This document shows, in pieces, positions 1 through 8,677 of a stretch of DNA of 64,000 nt (the first letter of the stretch is position 1; the number at the start of each line of letters is the position of its first letter). The notes below the pieces were generated by a model. The model was given only the letters and a program-made list of their open reading frames with translations, made no database searches and was not told the DNA's origin. Location: the NCBI GenBank assembly GCA_024998625.1, contig JACOEL010000002.1, forward strand, positions 340,548-404,547, written 5' to 3'. The translations under genes and the position numbers were made by a program. This DNA is from Nitrospira sp. (GTDB lineage Bacteria > Nitrospirota > Nitrospiria > Nitrospirales > Nitrospiraceae).

Positions 1-1
1 A

Positions 2-121
2 TCGCTTCCAATCACCGGGATCTATAATTTGTCCGATCCTTCTCATATCTTCACCACTCTGGCGGACACGCTGCCCATTCGTATGGTTCGGCTCACGGAC
101 CATCTGATCGTCATTCGCTAG
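2..121 (+). CDS. C-terminal end of a FecR-family transmembrane anti-sigma regulator (partial)
   Basis: Only the last 39 codons lie in the window; the gene begins upstream. The peptide ends with an ITGIYNLSDP...LADTLPIRMV...IVIR pattern, which resembles the C-terminal secretin/TonB-like domain of FecR proteins (a loop followed by 'LA..LP..V'). In the known FecIRA scheme this periplasmic domain contacts the N-terminal signalling domain of the outer-membrane receptor and passes the signal to an ECF sigma factor. The next gene is a receptor with exactly such a signalling domain, which supports the call. A FecI-type sigma gene would be expected just upstream of the window. The identification rests on a short fragment plus context. 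Confidence 0.6.
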   Translation, partial: SLPITGIYNLSDPSHIFTTLADTLPIRMVRLTDHLIVIR

Positions 122-451
122 CCGGCTGTTGGCAACGGCGGCCGGCGGCGTTCTCGCGCCGTTCACTCCTTCAACGCACCGGGCAGGACACCTCAGTCGT
201 TCGCTGGCTGCGGCCTTGCTGGACGGCTTGTCTCAACATCGGCAGCAGATTCAGGAAATACCTGCGGCTTTGCCGGGTCCCGCACTGCTGGCATCCCTTT
301 CTGATTTTCCATGCCTGCAGCGAATCAATCCGTTTCCCTTTTCATTCTGGCGGGGGGATTTTCTCTTTGCCATACGTCCAGGCACAGGGAGAACACCACG
401 ATCGAGGAAACGGACTCCCCAATCCTTGATAGTCCACCGACGGAGGTTTGA
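122..451. other. 330-bp spacer between fecR-like and fecA-like genes
   Basis: I see no convincing gene here. An open frame across most of it lacks homology features and overlaps the receptor start. The spacer carries a degraded repeat copy at about 186-240 (listed separately). A GGAGG just before 452 serves the receptor gene. A FecI-type promoter would be expected here but cannot be assigned from sequence alone. Confidence 0.5.
186..240. repeat. Degraded half copy of the intergenic repeat found at 53806-53929
   Basis: This stretch shares TTCGCT, then CTGCGGCCTTGCTGG, then a run ending in CAACATC with the right half of the element at 53806-53929, which has TTCGCT, CTGCGGCCTTGCTGG and CAGCATTC in the same order. 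The left half is missing. It looks like a decayed fragment of a dispersed, MITE-like repeat. The match was found by eye, so the ends are approximate. Confidence 0.5.
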
Positions 452-2950
452 ATGCGGAATAGTGCCTGCTGCCGACGCGCATCTATGCTCTCATGGAATC
501 GATGGCGTGACGTCTTTTCCACCATGAATCCACGGATCCTGCTCCTGTTCGCCCTGCTGGCATTCACGTCGGCTGGTGTGGAGCACGCATTCGCGCAGGG
601 CGATGGAACGAATGCCGGCGCGGAGCCCAGGCAGAAAATCCACTATCAGATTTCTCCGCAGCCCTTGAACAGAGCGTTGCGAGACTTTGCGTTGACCTCC
701 GGCTTGCAAGTCAGTTTTCCAGACGATATGGCACTCGGACATACGTCGCGCGAGGTGGCCGGGTCCTATACGCCTGAAGAGGCCCTGTCGGAATTGCTGG
801 CTGGAAGCGGACTCTCGTTCCGGTTTACCAGCGTCGATACGGTGACGCTGGCGCGGGTACAGTCATCGGGCATCTCACAGGCACCGGCAGGAGAAGATCG
901 CCATTCCGCCCCTGCAGCGGGCCACACCAGATCAGCGACATCCTCATCCAGCGTCAAGCCCGTGGTCGTGCCGGAAATCGTGGTCAAAGATGTTCATGAA
1001 CAGAACGAGCCGGACCAGGAATTGGTGAAGGACATCGCCGGAACGGTCAATGTCGTCACACGCGAGGAAATCCGGCGAGCCAGGCCCAAAAATGCGGATG
1101 AAATGTTGCGGCGGGTTCCCGGTGTCAACGTGTTGGATGAATATGGTCAGGGATTAAGACCGAACATCGGCATACGGGGCATGGATCCCCGGCGCAGCAA
1201 GAATATTCTGTTGCTGTTGGACGATATCCCGATCCAACCGGCCCTCTTTGGAGATGCCTCGACGTACTACATGGTGCCGATCGAACGCATCGATCATATC
1301 GAGGTGATCAAGGGTGGGGCCACGGTTCTCTATTCGCCGAATACCCAGGGTGGCCTGATTAACTTCATTCAGAAGCGGATTCCCACCACTCCGACCTTCT
1401 CTACCACGAATACGTTCGGCAGCTTCAATCTGTTTCAGTCGGACACGCAGTACGGCGGCTATTTCGGAAATTTCGGGGCGCAGCTCGGATACGTCCGGCG
1501 CCAATCGGACGGATTCAGAGACCGTAGTCAATCGCAGTTGGATGATTTCACTATGCGGTTCGAAGCGAACCCTGATGACAGGACCCGCATTACGACCAAT
1601 ATCTCCTGGTATGACGAAACGACGCAGACGCCGGGCAGTATCACGCCCACTCAATATCGAAACGATCGCACGCTGGCGGGAAAGCCGCAGGATGAGTTTA
1701 AGGGGCAACGGGGAGCGATCGATGTGACGGCAAGCCGGGAGATCGATGCGCATAATACGGCCAGGGTGATTGTGTACGGTAATGTGTTCGAGCGGAATTG
1801 GTATATCCAGGATCAAGCTGCCAACGGCACGCTGCTCTCAAGCAGCACGAACTTTTTGCGTAAGTTCAATGTTTTCGGCGTCATGCCGCAACATCAGTTC
1901 AACTTTTCGCTCTTTGGTTTGGATCAAAAAATCACGTCCGGGGTTCGTTATCACGCGGAACGTCTGACCGACATCACCGGGGTCGGCACAGCTGGGTCGA
2001 AGATCAGCCGAACGACCAATAACGCCGATCTGGAGTCGGTAGCCTATGCGGCCTATACGGAGACCGCCATTCGCTTGACCGAAGCCCTCACCATTTCCCC
2101 CGGCATTCGCTGGGAGCAGGTCAATCAAAGCCGCGAGACGATGCATGCCGTTCCCCCTGCGGGAGGGAATTTCAAGGGCTATAAGACGACGCAAGGGCTG
2201 ATCTACGGAACGGGAGTGAAGTATCAACTGACTCCGGACAGCATGTTATTCGGGCATGTGCACACCACGTTCCGGCCGCCCACCTTTGCGAACGCGGTCG
2301 ATCCGACGAGCGGAACCACGCAAGACCTCTCGGCTGAGCGCGCGTTGAGTTCGGATATTGGTGTCCGTTCGAATCTCCATCCCGGCGTGAGCGCGGAAGT
2401 CGCCCTGTTTCGAACCGAATTCAGCAATCAAATTGTGCAGCAGGGCAGCCAGTTCGTCAACGCCGGCAAAACACTGATGGAAGGAGTCGAGAGTACCGTC
2501 AGTCTCGATTGGGGCGAGATCGTCCGCCCTCTGCAAGGTTTCGTCACCAGGGGCAGCATCACGCTCTTGCGGCCGAAATCGCTGTTCGGATCGACAGACG
2601 GGAAAGACCTTCCCTATGCCCCGCGTATGACATTCTACGGATTAGTGGGGTATTACCATCCGACCGGGGCCTCAATCGAGGCCGATGCCCTGTTCGTCGC
2701 CCAGCAATTCACCGATGGCGTGAATACGCAAACGGAAAATGCCCTCGGCACCACAGGCGCAATCCCGTCCTATACCATTTGGAATCTCAGGCTCAATTAT
2801 GCGCCGCCCAAGGCCCGATGGGCGGTCTTCGCCGGCGTGCGCAACCTCAGCGACGAATCGTTTATCGCGCAACGGACAACCGGCAGCTTCATCGGCATTC
2901 AGCCCGGAGAAATCCGGAACTTCTACGGCGGCGTCTCATGGCGATTCTAA
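452..2950 (+). CDS. FecA-type TonB-dependent receptor with N-terminal signalling (STN) domain
   Basis: This is an outer-membrane, TonB-energised importer, most likely for a ferric chelate. The order is: hydrophobic signal peptide (about residues 25-49, ending FAQ); STN signalling domain (about 61-135); a TonB-box-like EIVVKD near residue 174; the plug (about 190-310, with the conserved IRG and IEVIKGG segments); and a long beta-barrel ending in phenylalanine, as is usual for outer-membrane proteins. The ATG at 452 has GGAGG five bases upstream. An ATG at 524 would give a more compact signal peptide but lacks a clear ribosome site, so the exact start is open. With the FecR fragment upstream it suggests surface signalling. 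Ferric citrate, another siderophore or another metal chelate cannot be separated by sequence alone. Confidence 0.9.
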   Translation: MRNSACCRRASMLSWNRWRDVFSTMNPRILLLFALLAFTSAGVEHAFAQGDGTNAGAEPRQKIHYQISPQPLNRALRDFALTSGLQVSFPDDMALGHTSREVAGSYTPEEALSELLAGSGLSFRFTSVDTVTLARVQSSGISQAPAGEDRHSAPAAGHTRSATSSSSVKPVVVPEIVVKDVHEQNEPDQELVKDIAGTVNVVTREEIRRARPKNADEMLRRVPGVNVLDEYGQGLRPNIGIRGMDPRRSKNILLLLDDIPIQPALFGDASTYYMVPIERIDHIEVIKGGATVLYSPNTQGGLINFIQKRIPTTPTFSTTNTFGSFNLFQSDTQYGGYFGNFGAQLGYVRRQSDGFRDRSQSQLDDFTMRFEANPDDRTRITTNISWYDETTQTPGSITPTQYRNDRTLAGKPQDEFKGQRGAIDVTASREIDAHNTARVIVYGNVFERNWYIQDQAANGTLLSSSTNFLRKFNVFGVMPQHQFNFSLFGLDQKITSGVRYHAERLTDITGVGTAGSKISRTTNNADLESVAYAAYTETAIRLTEALTISPGIRWEQVNQSRETMHAVPPAGGNFKGYKTTQGLIYGTGVKYQLTPDSMLFGHVHTTFRPPTFANAVDPTSGTTQDLSAERALSSDIGVRSNLHPGVSAEVALFRTEFSNQIVQQGSQFVNAGKTLMEGVESTVSLDWGEIVRPLQGFVTRGSITLLRPKSLFGSTDGKDLPYAPRMTFYGLVGYYHPTGASIEADALFVAQQFTDGVNTQTENALGTTGAIPSYTIWNLRLNYAPPKARWAVFAGVRNLSDESFIAQRTTGSFIGIQPGEIRNFYGGVSWRF

Positions 2951-3001
2951 CCAGCAATGCGCCGTCCCCTCCGGGGATTCTCTATCAAAGGAGTGTTGAC
3001 G

Positions 3002-3811
3002 ATGGACAGGAAAAGATGTGCGGTCGGTCTGTGGAGCGTGATGGTGCTGTCGATCCTTGCGGGGCCCTCACCGGCCAGTGCCCATTTCGTGTGGGTCGAA
3101 GCCGATGCCACGGCGCCGGCTGAAACCGGTCAGCCACTCAGAGTCTATTTCGGCGAATACAGCGAATTTTTGCGTGAAGAGCGCGGTGCGCGTTTGGACT
3201 CCATCGATGGCGTCACGCTTCGTGTACAGGACTCTAAGCAGGGGACAAGCGAAGTGCCACTGACGAAACAGGTTAATCACTTTGCCGGGGCGCTGCCGTC
3301 CTGTCAGCCGGGACGAAACGCGGTGGTGGCGCAGCAGGCGCAGGCCCCGGTTCAGGACTTGCGAAAACACGACATCGGCCTCGTCAAACCGATGTTCTAT
3401 GCGCGGACCTATTTTATGTGCCTGGAAGAGGGCCGCATCAACGAGCATGAACGGGAGCAGGCCTCGCCGATGGCCCTCGACATGATTCCCCTGACCAAGG
3501 GGCTGAATCTGGCCACCGGGCGAGTCAGCCATGTGCCGGGCGGTGAAATCGTCGTCAAGGGCTTCTTCAAGGGGCAGCCCCTTCCGAATGCGACGATCTT
3601 GGTCCATGCGCCAATTGGGTGGGACAAGGAGTTAAAAACGGATGGGGAAGGGATTGTGGCCTTCACCCCGCTCTGGCCGGGACGGTATGTCCTGGAATTG
3701 ATTCACGTCGAAAAAACGCCGGGTGAATTTCAGGGGAAGCCCTACGAGGCGCTTCGGCATCGGAGCACGCTGGCGATTCAGGTGCGGGCTGAGCGCTCAG
3801 AGGAGAAGTAG
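3002..3811 (+). CDS. DUF4198-type periplasmic protein
   Basis: A 269-residue exported protein. A signal peptide ends at PASA, and the mature chain starts His-Phe-Val-Trp, the typical beginning of DUF4198 proteins; an N-terminal histidine often binds metal in this group. The C-terminal third has beta-sandwich-like sequence that could carry ligands. AAAGGAG lies eight bases before this ATG, so it is preferred over an upstream in-frame start at 2957. It follows the TonB receptor by 51 bases and abuts the PepSY gene, which suggests one transcript for uptake and periplasmic handling of a metal. The substrate is unknown. Confidence 0.75.
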   Translation: MDRKRCAVGLWSVMVLSILAGPSPASAHFVWVEADATAPAETGQPLRVYFGEYSEFLREERGARLDSIDGVTLRVQDSKQGTSEVPLTKQVNHFAGALPSCQPGRNAVVAQQAQAPVQDLRKHDIGLVKPMFYARTYFMCLEEGRINEHEREQASPMALDMIPLTKGLNLATGRVSHVPGGEIVVKGFFKGQPLPNATILVHAPIGWDKELKTDGEGIVAFTPLWPGRYVLELIHVEKTPGEFQGKPYEALRHRSTLAIQVRAERSEEK

Positions 3812-4615
3812 ATGGGGCGCGGGGGAGCCGAGCGGATCGTCAGGCGGGCGCATCGATGGCTCGGCATAGGGGCGCTTGGTTTTCTCCTGCTGTCCGTCGT
3901 GACGGGGCTGCTCTGGGCGGATGCGAAGTTTCTCTATTGGGATGAGCACTACAAGGAAAAGGTGCGACCGCTCACGGGGCCGCCGGTGGATTCCGCGACC
4001 CTGCCGCTCGATCGGGCGCTGGTCCTGGCGAAGGAGGCAGTCGGCGGTCTCGCGTTGGTCGAGCAGGCCACCTTACGCACTGACTTTGGCCGGCTCCTCT
4101 ATGAGGTGAAACTCCTGGGGGAAGGGGGCTCGACGACTGTGCTGTTGGATGCCATGAGCGGCGAGCGGCTGTCGCCGATTACGCCGGACCTTGCGTCGAC
4201 GGTGGCTGCGCAATATGTGCGAAGCCCGGCGGCAGTGGTGGGCGTGGAGATGGAACGGTACCAGCCCAGGAAGAAAAAGCGCGCCTACGATGCCGTGCGC
4301 GTCCGGTTCGATGATGCTGATGCCACGGAAATCGTGCTGGACCGGCAGACCGGCGAGATTCTTGAAGATGAGGGCCGCTGGCGAAAAGTGCATTTTGCCG
4401 TGATGCAATTACACCAGCTGAATTTTTTCGGTTTCGAGAAAACCCTACTCAATATTCCGGGTGTCCCGATTCTGCTGATGAGTCTGTCCGGCCTGCTCTT
4501 GTGGGGATTCCATCGTGCCAGGGCGCGGCGGGCCATGCAGGCGGCTGCCGACGTCCCGACGGCCACTGTGCCGTCCCGATTGCCGGCGGCGCCGAAGGAA
4601 ACCACCCGCGCCTGA
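3812..4615 (+). CDS. PepSY-domain membrane protein
   Basis: 267 residues with two membrane segments (about 15-37 and 207-232) flanking a periplasmic part with two PepSY-like modules. One of these contains ALVLAKEAVGG and the other the 'VLDRQTGEI' turn. PepSY-TM proteins are commonly encoded beside TonB receptors, and some act as partners of ferric reductases. The ATG directly follows the stop of the DUF4198 gene, and the ribosome site lies inside that gene, so the two are translationally linked. A histidine pair in MQLHQLNFFG just before the second membrane segment could bind haem; that is speculation. Confidence 0.75.
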   Translation: MGRGGAERIVRRAHRWLGIGALGFLLLSVVTGLLWADAKFLYWDEHYKEKVRPLTGPPVDSATLPLDRALVLAKEAVGGLALVEQATLRTDFGRLLYEVKLLGEGGSTTVLLDAMSGERLSPITPDLASTVAAQYVRSPAAVVGVEMERYQPRKKKRAYDAVRVRFDDADATEIVLDRQTGEILEDEGRWRKVHFAVMQLHQLNFFGFEKTLLNIPGVPILLMSLSGLLLWGFHRARARRAMQAAADVPTATVPSRLPAAPKETTRA

Positions 4616-4690
4616 TCCCATCGGCACAGGGGCGAGGTCCTGTGGCGTTTTCTTTCGCCGCTTGTTTAGAATGTCACGCAGGAGGTCGGC

Positions 4691-6724
4691 GTGACGATTC
4701 GCACTATCAAAGGCCGTATTGTGCTCGCCATCGTGCTGGTGGGCTGTATCCCGCTGGTGATCGGCCTGGTGCTGGCGTCGATGTCCGGTATGCGTTCCCT
4801 CCGCGATGTGATCGGCGGGAATTTCCAGGCGATTGCCGAACAGGCGGCCGATCGTTTGACCATGCTGGTCCAGGGCGAAGTGCAGGGGGTGCGGTTACTC
4901 GCCTCTGCGCCTTTACGGGTTCGCCAGCCGGTCGAGGCCGCCAACCTGTCGTACAAAGGCGAGTGGGCCGATACGCAGCGCCTGATTCAGGAACGCGCGA
5001 AGGAGTGGGAAAAAGGGCATGGCAGCGCCGCCGGCCTGCTGAATTTAGAATTGTCCCGCTTTCTGCTGGAGATCAAAGTCCGCGACGGCGACAAGATGGT
5101 GGGGCTGCTGATCACCGACCGCTATGGGGCGCTGGTCGCAGCCAGTTCGGAACCGGACCATTATTCCCTCAGCCAGGAACCCTGGTGGGAGGCCTTGCAG
5201 GCCGGGGGCCTGGACCGGGTCTACGTCAGCGGGTTGATTCCCGGACAGGAAGGCTCCTTCCGTTCGCCTGAAGAAACCATCGATATCGCCGTCCCCATTC
5301 TGGACGACCACCAGCATGCAGTCATCGGCGCCATCAAGGCGTCCTACCGGTTCGATTCCCTCTTCGCGATGATCAAAGAGATCCGCATCGGGCAGACCGG
5401 CCATGCCATGTTGTTCGATGCCGCGGGTCAGCCGCTCGTGTGTCCTATCCTTCCCCGGCGTGCGCATCGGATTCCCAGTCAGTTGATGGCCATGATCGTC
5501 TCGTCGAATCCCGGCTGGGGTATTGCCGAGGACGACGGCCATGGTGCCACCGATACGGTGGTGGGGTATGCGCCCGTCACGGGGCTGAGCCTGCCGGATA
5601 ACTCCTGGCACGTCTTCGTACGGCAACAACCGGAGGAAACCTATGCGCCGATTCGCGACCAACTGCGGAATCTCGCGGTGATCGGGGTAGTCATGCTGTG
5701 CCTGCTCTGGGCCATCGGACGGTATGTGGCGGCACGGATTGCCCGCCCGATCCAGGTGTTGAAATCGGGGGTGGAGGCCATCAGCCAGGGTACGTACGAT
5801 GGTCCGCTCGACATCAAGACGGGGGATGAGTTTGAGGAACTCGCCGTCGCTGTGCATCGGATGGCGGACCGCTTGCAATCTTCGCGTACCGAACTGGAAT
5901 CGTTGAACGCGGAGCTGGTGCATCGAGTGGAGGAGAAGACCGCGGAGATTACCCGTCAAATGCGGAAACTGGAGTTGTCCGAACGTCTAGCCACGCTCGG
6001 CAAAGTCGCCAGCGGCATCGCCCATGAGATTAATAATCCGCTCGGGATCATTTTGAACCGGATTGAATGCATGGAGGCCGATGCGGCGCAGACGGGCGTG
6101 CCGGAGGAAGTCGGGCGGGATTTGGTGACGATCCGCACGCAGGCGGAACGGATTTCACGGGTCACCCGCAGTATTCTCACGTTCTCCCGCGGCACCGTCT
6201 CGATGCTGAAGCCCCTGGATCTCAACTGCATTGCGAGGACCTGTGTCGCCATGGCGGGTGAACGGGTCGCGGCGCTGGCAGTCCGGATTGACGCGCAATT
6301 GGCGCCCGAGGTATCACCCGTGATGGGCGACCGCGATCGCCTGGAAACGGTCCTGCTCAATCTGATCAACAATGCCATCGATGCAGTCACCGGCTCCGAC
6401 ACTCAAGGGATCATCACAGTAAGCACCTCGCGGATGCCGATCGACGGAGAGGAGTGGGTGCGGATCAGCGTGTCCGATAACGGGCCCGGTGTGCCGGCCG
6501 AGATCCTCGATCGCATCTTCGATCCGTTCTTTACTACCAAACCGGCCGGTCAAGGGACCGGGCTGGGCCTGTTTCTGAGTTATGGAATTGTCTCGGACCA
6601 TCGTGGTCGCATTGAAGTGCGGAACAACGCCGTCGGCGCCGTCTTCGATGTGTATCTGCCTGCGGTGGCATTCGGGAACCGGGTTCATGAGGGAACATCA
6701 TGGGGATTGCAGGAAAAATCCTGA
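4691..6724 (+). CDS. Membrane sensor histidine kinase (NtrB/AtoS type, Cache-like sensor, HAMP)
   Basis: 677 residues. Two membrane segments (about 10-29 and 328-347) enclose a periplasmic sensor of roughly 300 residues with a double-Cache look. A HAMP linker and coiled coil follow, then HisKA with the phospho-acceptor His445 in GIAHEINNP, and an ATPase domain with the N box (NLINNAIDAV) and G boxes (DNGPGVP, GTGLGL). It starts at GTG with AGGAGG five bases upstream. The last 25 bases overlap the response regulator gene, so kinase and regulator are co-translated partners. The ligand is unknown; copper or a metal would fit the multicopper oxidase that appears to be the target, but this is inference. 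Confidence 0.92.
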   Translation: MTIRTIKGRIVLAIVLVGCIPLVIGLVLASMSGMRSLRDVIGGNFQAIAEQAADRLTMLVQGEVQGVRLLASAPLRVRQPVEAANLSYKGEWADTQRLIQERAKEWEKGHGSAAGLLNLELSRFLLEIKVRDGDKMVGLLITDRYGALVAASSEPDHYSLSQEPWWEALQAGGLDRVYVSGLIPGQEGSFRSPEETIDIAVPILDDHQHAVIGAIKASYRFDSLFAMIKEIRIGQTGHAMLFDAAGQPLVCPILPRRAHRIPSQLMAMIVSSNPGWGIAEDDGHGATDTVVGYAPVTGLSLPDNSWHVFVRQQPEETYAPIRDQLRNLAVIGVVMLCLLWAIGRYVAARIARPIQVLKSGVEAISQGTYDGPLDIKTGDEFEELAVAVHRMADRLQSSRTELESLNAELVHRVEEKTAEITRQMRKLELSERLATLGKVASGIAHEINNPLGIILNRIECMEADAAQTGVPEEVGRDLVTIRTQAERISRVTRSILTFSRGTVSMLKPLDLNCIARTCVAMAGERVAALAVRIDAQLAPEVSPVMGDRDRLETVLLNLINNAIDAVTGSDTQGIITVSTSRMPIDGEEWVRISVSDNGPGVPAEILDRIFDPFFTTKPAGQGTGLGLFLSYGIVSDHRGRIEVRNNAVGAVFDVYLPAVAFGNRVHEGTSWGLQEKS

Positions 6725-8121
6725 TTGTCGATGACGAACAGGATGCGCTGGAGAATTGCCGCCGGATTTTGAGTCGTGTGCCGTATGACTGTCTCACCGA
6801 GTGTGATCCCGCCCGTGCGCTGGATGTCATTCAGCGAGAGCGCCCCGGTCTGATCCTCACGGATTTGCGCATGCCCGATCTCGACGGGATTGAAGTCCTG
6901 GCGGCAGCCAAACGGTTCGATCCTTCCGTGCAGGTGGTGCTGTTGACGGCCCACGCGACCGTGCAGACTGCGGTCACGTCGATGCGGTCTGGCGCCTTCG
7001 ATTACATTACCAAGCCGTTTACAAGTGCAGACCTCTTGTCGGTTGCCCGTCGCGCGTTTGGGGAGGATGGGGCGGGGCCTGTCGCCGGTGCCGTCGATAC
7101 ACGCGAGCCCCTCGAACCTCCTGAGCGGGCGCGTCCCGGGAAGCCGGTCGGCCTGTCACGAGTCATCGGCGAGAGCCCCGCCATGCAGTCGGTGTTCAAT
7201 CTGATTGAAAAGGTCGCGCCGACCCATTCCAACGTACTGGTCTACGGCGAAAGTGGAACAGGCAAAGAGCTCGTGGCGCGCGCCATTCACGACGCCAGTC
7301 TGCGGGCGGACCGGCCCTTCATTCCGGTGGATTGCGTGTCTCTGCCCGATACCCTGCTGGAATCCGAACTGTTCGGCCATGAGAAGGGGGCGTTTACCGG
7401 CGCCCATGTCTCGAAGCTCGGCCTCTTCGAAGTGGCGGCGGGTGGAACGGTCTTCCTCGACGAAGTCAGCGGGATGAGCCAGACCCTGCAGTCCCGTCTG
7501 TTGCGGGTGTTGCAGGAACGGCAGATGCGACGGGTGGGCGGCATTCGGTTTCTGGAGGTGGATGTGCGGGTGATTGCGGCTTCCAATCAGGATCTTGAAT
7601 CGGCCTGTCGCCGGGGTGAGTTCCGCGAGGATCTGTATTACCGGCTGAACGTCATCCCCATTGTGTTGCCGCCCTTGCGGACTCGCGAGGGGGACATCCT
7701 CATCCTGGCGCGGGAGTTTCTGCGGAGGTTCATGAACCAACAGCGACTGGGCCAGGCGTTCGTGCCGGAGTTGGATGCCTCGGCGAGGGATCTGTTGTGC
7801 GGGTATTCCTGGCCGGGGAATGTACGGGAACTGCAAAACGTCATCGAGCGGGCCGCGGTGCTGGCCGATGGGCCGGTCATTACGAGTGCGCACTTGCCCG
7901 ACCGTTTGCGGGAGTGTGGGGGTGAGGAATCAGCCTCCGCCGAAGCCGGTTCCTTCAAGCATGCCAAGCAGGCGGCCGTGACGACCTTTGAGCGCAGCTT
8001 TTTGATCGATCTCCTCAAGCGTCACGACGGCCACATGGGGCGAGCGGCGCGGGAATCCGGCGTCGATCGAAAGACGATCGAACGGATGGTGAAGAAGCAC
8101 GGCCTGCGCGAACTGTTCTAG
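6700..8121 (+). CDS. NtrC-family sigma-54-dependent response regulator
   Basis: 473 residues in three parts. The receiver domain has Asp55 in LTDLRMPD as the likely phosphorylation site. The AAA+ domain has Walker A GESGTGKE from residue 183 and the GAFTGA sigma-54 contact loop at 230-235, plus a Walker B-type FLDEV. The C-terminal Fis-type helix-turn-helix ends near KTIERMVKKHGL. All catalytic motifs are intact, so it should be a functional enhancer-binding protein. The gene overlaps its cognate kinase. The first downstream gene carries a -24/-12 promoter and two 20-bp dyads in its 5' region, which are the best candidates for this protein's binding sites. Confidence 0.93.
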   Translation: MGIAGKILIVDDEQDALENCRRILSRVPYDCLTECDPARALDVIQRERPGLILTDLRMPDLDGIEVLAAAKRFDPSVQVVLLTAHATVQTAVTSMRSGAFDYITKPFTSADLLSVARRAFGEDGAGPVAGAVDTREPLEPPERARPGKPVGLSRVIGESPAMQSVFNLIEKVAPTHSNVLVYGESGTGKELVARAIHDASLRADRPFIPVDCVSLPDTLLESELFGHEKGAFTGAHVSKLGLFEVAAGGTVFLDEVSGMSQTLQSRLLRVLQERQMRRVGGIRFLEVDVRVIAASNQDLESACRRGEFREDLYYRLNVIPIVLPPLRTREGDILILAREFLRRFMNQQRLGQAFVPELDASARDLLCGYSWPGNVRELQNVIERAAVLADGPVITSAHLPDRLRECGGEESASAEAGSFKHAKQAAVTTFERSFLIDLLKRHDGHMGRAARESGVDRKTIERMVKKHGLRELF

Positions 8122-8124
8122 CAG

Positions 8125-8220
8125 GCGTGAAAGGTAAAACGTAAGACGCGAGGCGTGCCCCTTCAGACCTTTCACGTCTTACTCTTTCGTCTTTCGTTTC
8201 ACGTTTTACCCTTCGTTCAC
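8125..8220. repeat. Long imperfect inverted repeat made of short AAACG/AAGACG units
   Basis: The left arm reads GTGAAAGGTAAAACGTAAGACG (shown here as motif content only) and the right arm contains its degenerate complement with CGTCTTAC, CGTCTTTCG and CACGTTTTACC. Both arms consist of 6-8 base units that vary slightly. It starts four bases after the regulator stop. It may form a long hairpin acting as terminator or mRNA end, and resembles in style the repeats at 54-56.7 kb. Confidence 0.5.
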
Positions 8221-8238
8221 CGTTTCCAGCCACGCCGT

Positions 8239-8258
8239 CACCGTGTCCGTTCACGGTG
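8239..8258. repeat. Perfect 7-6-7 inverted repeat (hairpin)
   Basis: CACCGTG, six bases, CACGGTG. It has no T-run on either side. It lies between the long inverted repeat after the regulator gene and the enhancer dyads; it could be a terminator stem or a protein-binding dyad. Confidence 0.4.
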
Positions 8259-8288
8259 CGATTGATGATCAGCCATCAGCTCTGATCA

Positions 8289-8308
8289 ATGGGGCATCGG
8301 TGTCCCAT
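8289..8308 (+). promoter_or_regulatory. Upstream enhancer dyad 1 (candidate site for the adjacent NtrC-type regulator)
   Basis: ATGGGGCA, four bases, TGTCCCAT: an 8-4-8 inverted repeat with one mismatch. It has the same core as the dyad at 8380-8399, whose centre is 91 bp away. It lies about 200 bp before the expected transcription start of the multicopper oxidase gene, a normal distance for an enhancer-binding protein. It overlaps the end of another dyad, ATTGAT...ATCAAT at 8261-8290. Confidence 0.7.
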
Positions 8309-8379
8309 TGAGACAAATTTTTCTGACACGTCACATTCGCTTCTAAATTCAATATCTTTTCGTCTTGCAGTCCGTTTCG

Positions 8380-8399
8380 ATGGGGCGTCTGCGCCCCAT
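8380..8399 (+). promoter_or_regulatory. Upstream enhancer dyad 2 (candidate site for the adjacent NtrC-type regulator)
   Basis: ATGGGGCG, four bases, CGCCCCAT: a perfect 8-4-8 inverted repeat. It is the second copy of the site at 8289-8308. Its centre is about 80-85 bp upstream of the -24 element. Two identical-type dyads between an NtrC-family gene and a -24/-12 promoter strongly suggest regulator binding sites. Confidence 0.75.
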
Positions 8400-8471
8400 T
8401 CGTCAACGCGGCCGCCCCCTCCGTGGTGTGAAATTCCAAATGAAAGTGCGTTTTTCTTACGTTGATCTTGT

Positions 8472-8487
8472 TGGAACGGGAGTTGCT
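8472..8487 (+). promoter_or_regulatory. Sigma-54 (-24/-12) promoter of the multicopper oxidase gene
   Basis: TGGAACG, four bases, TTGCT. It differs from the known consensus TGGCACG-N4-TTGCW at one position, and the invariant GG (8473-8474) and GC (8485-8486) are separated by exactly ten bases. Expected transcription starts near 8498, giving a leader of about 180 bases before the start codon at 8678. Confidence 0.82.
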
Positions 8488-8677
8488 CTATGGGTGCCCG
8501 TCTTTATACGCGCAGTGGGGGACGCGCCATCGTGACAATGATCGCGAGCAAGGAAGTGGAAGACGATGGACCGGCCTCCTGAGTTTTCCACTCCATGAGG
8601 TGCAGGTCCCCGTGGACCTGCACCGCTCGCGGCAGTCTCGTGGTGCGGTGTTTATGGTTTCAAGAGGAGGTAGGTCA

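Noticed and set aside
8462..8677. Longer N-terminus for the multicopper oxidase from 8462.
   Set aside because: The stretch contains the -24/-12 promoter and the strong ribosome site just before 8678, and the signal peptide begins only at 8678.
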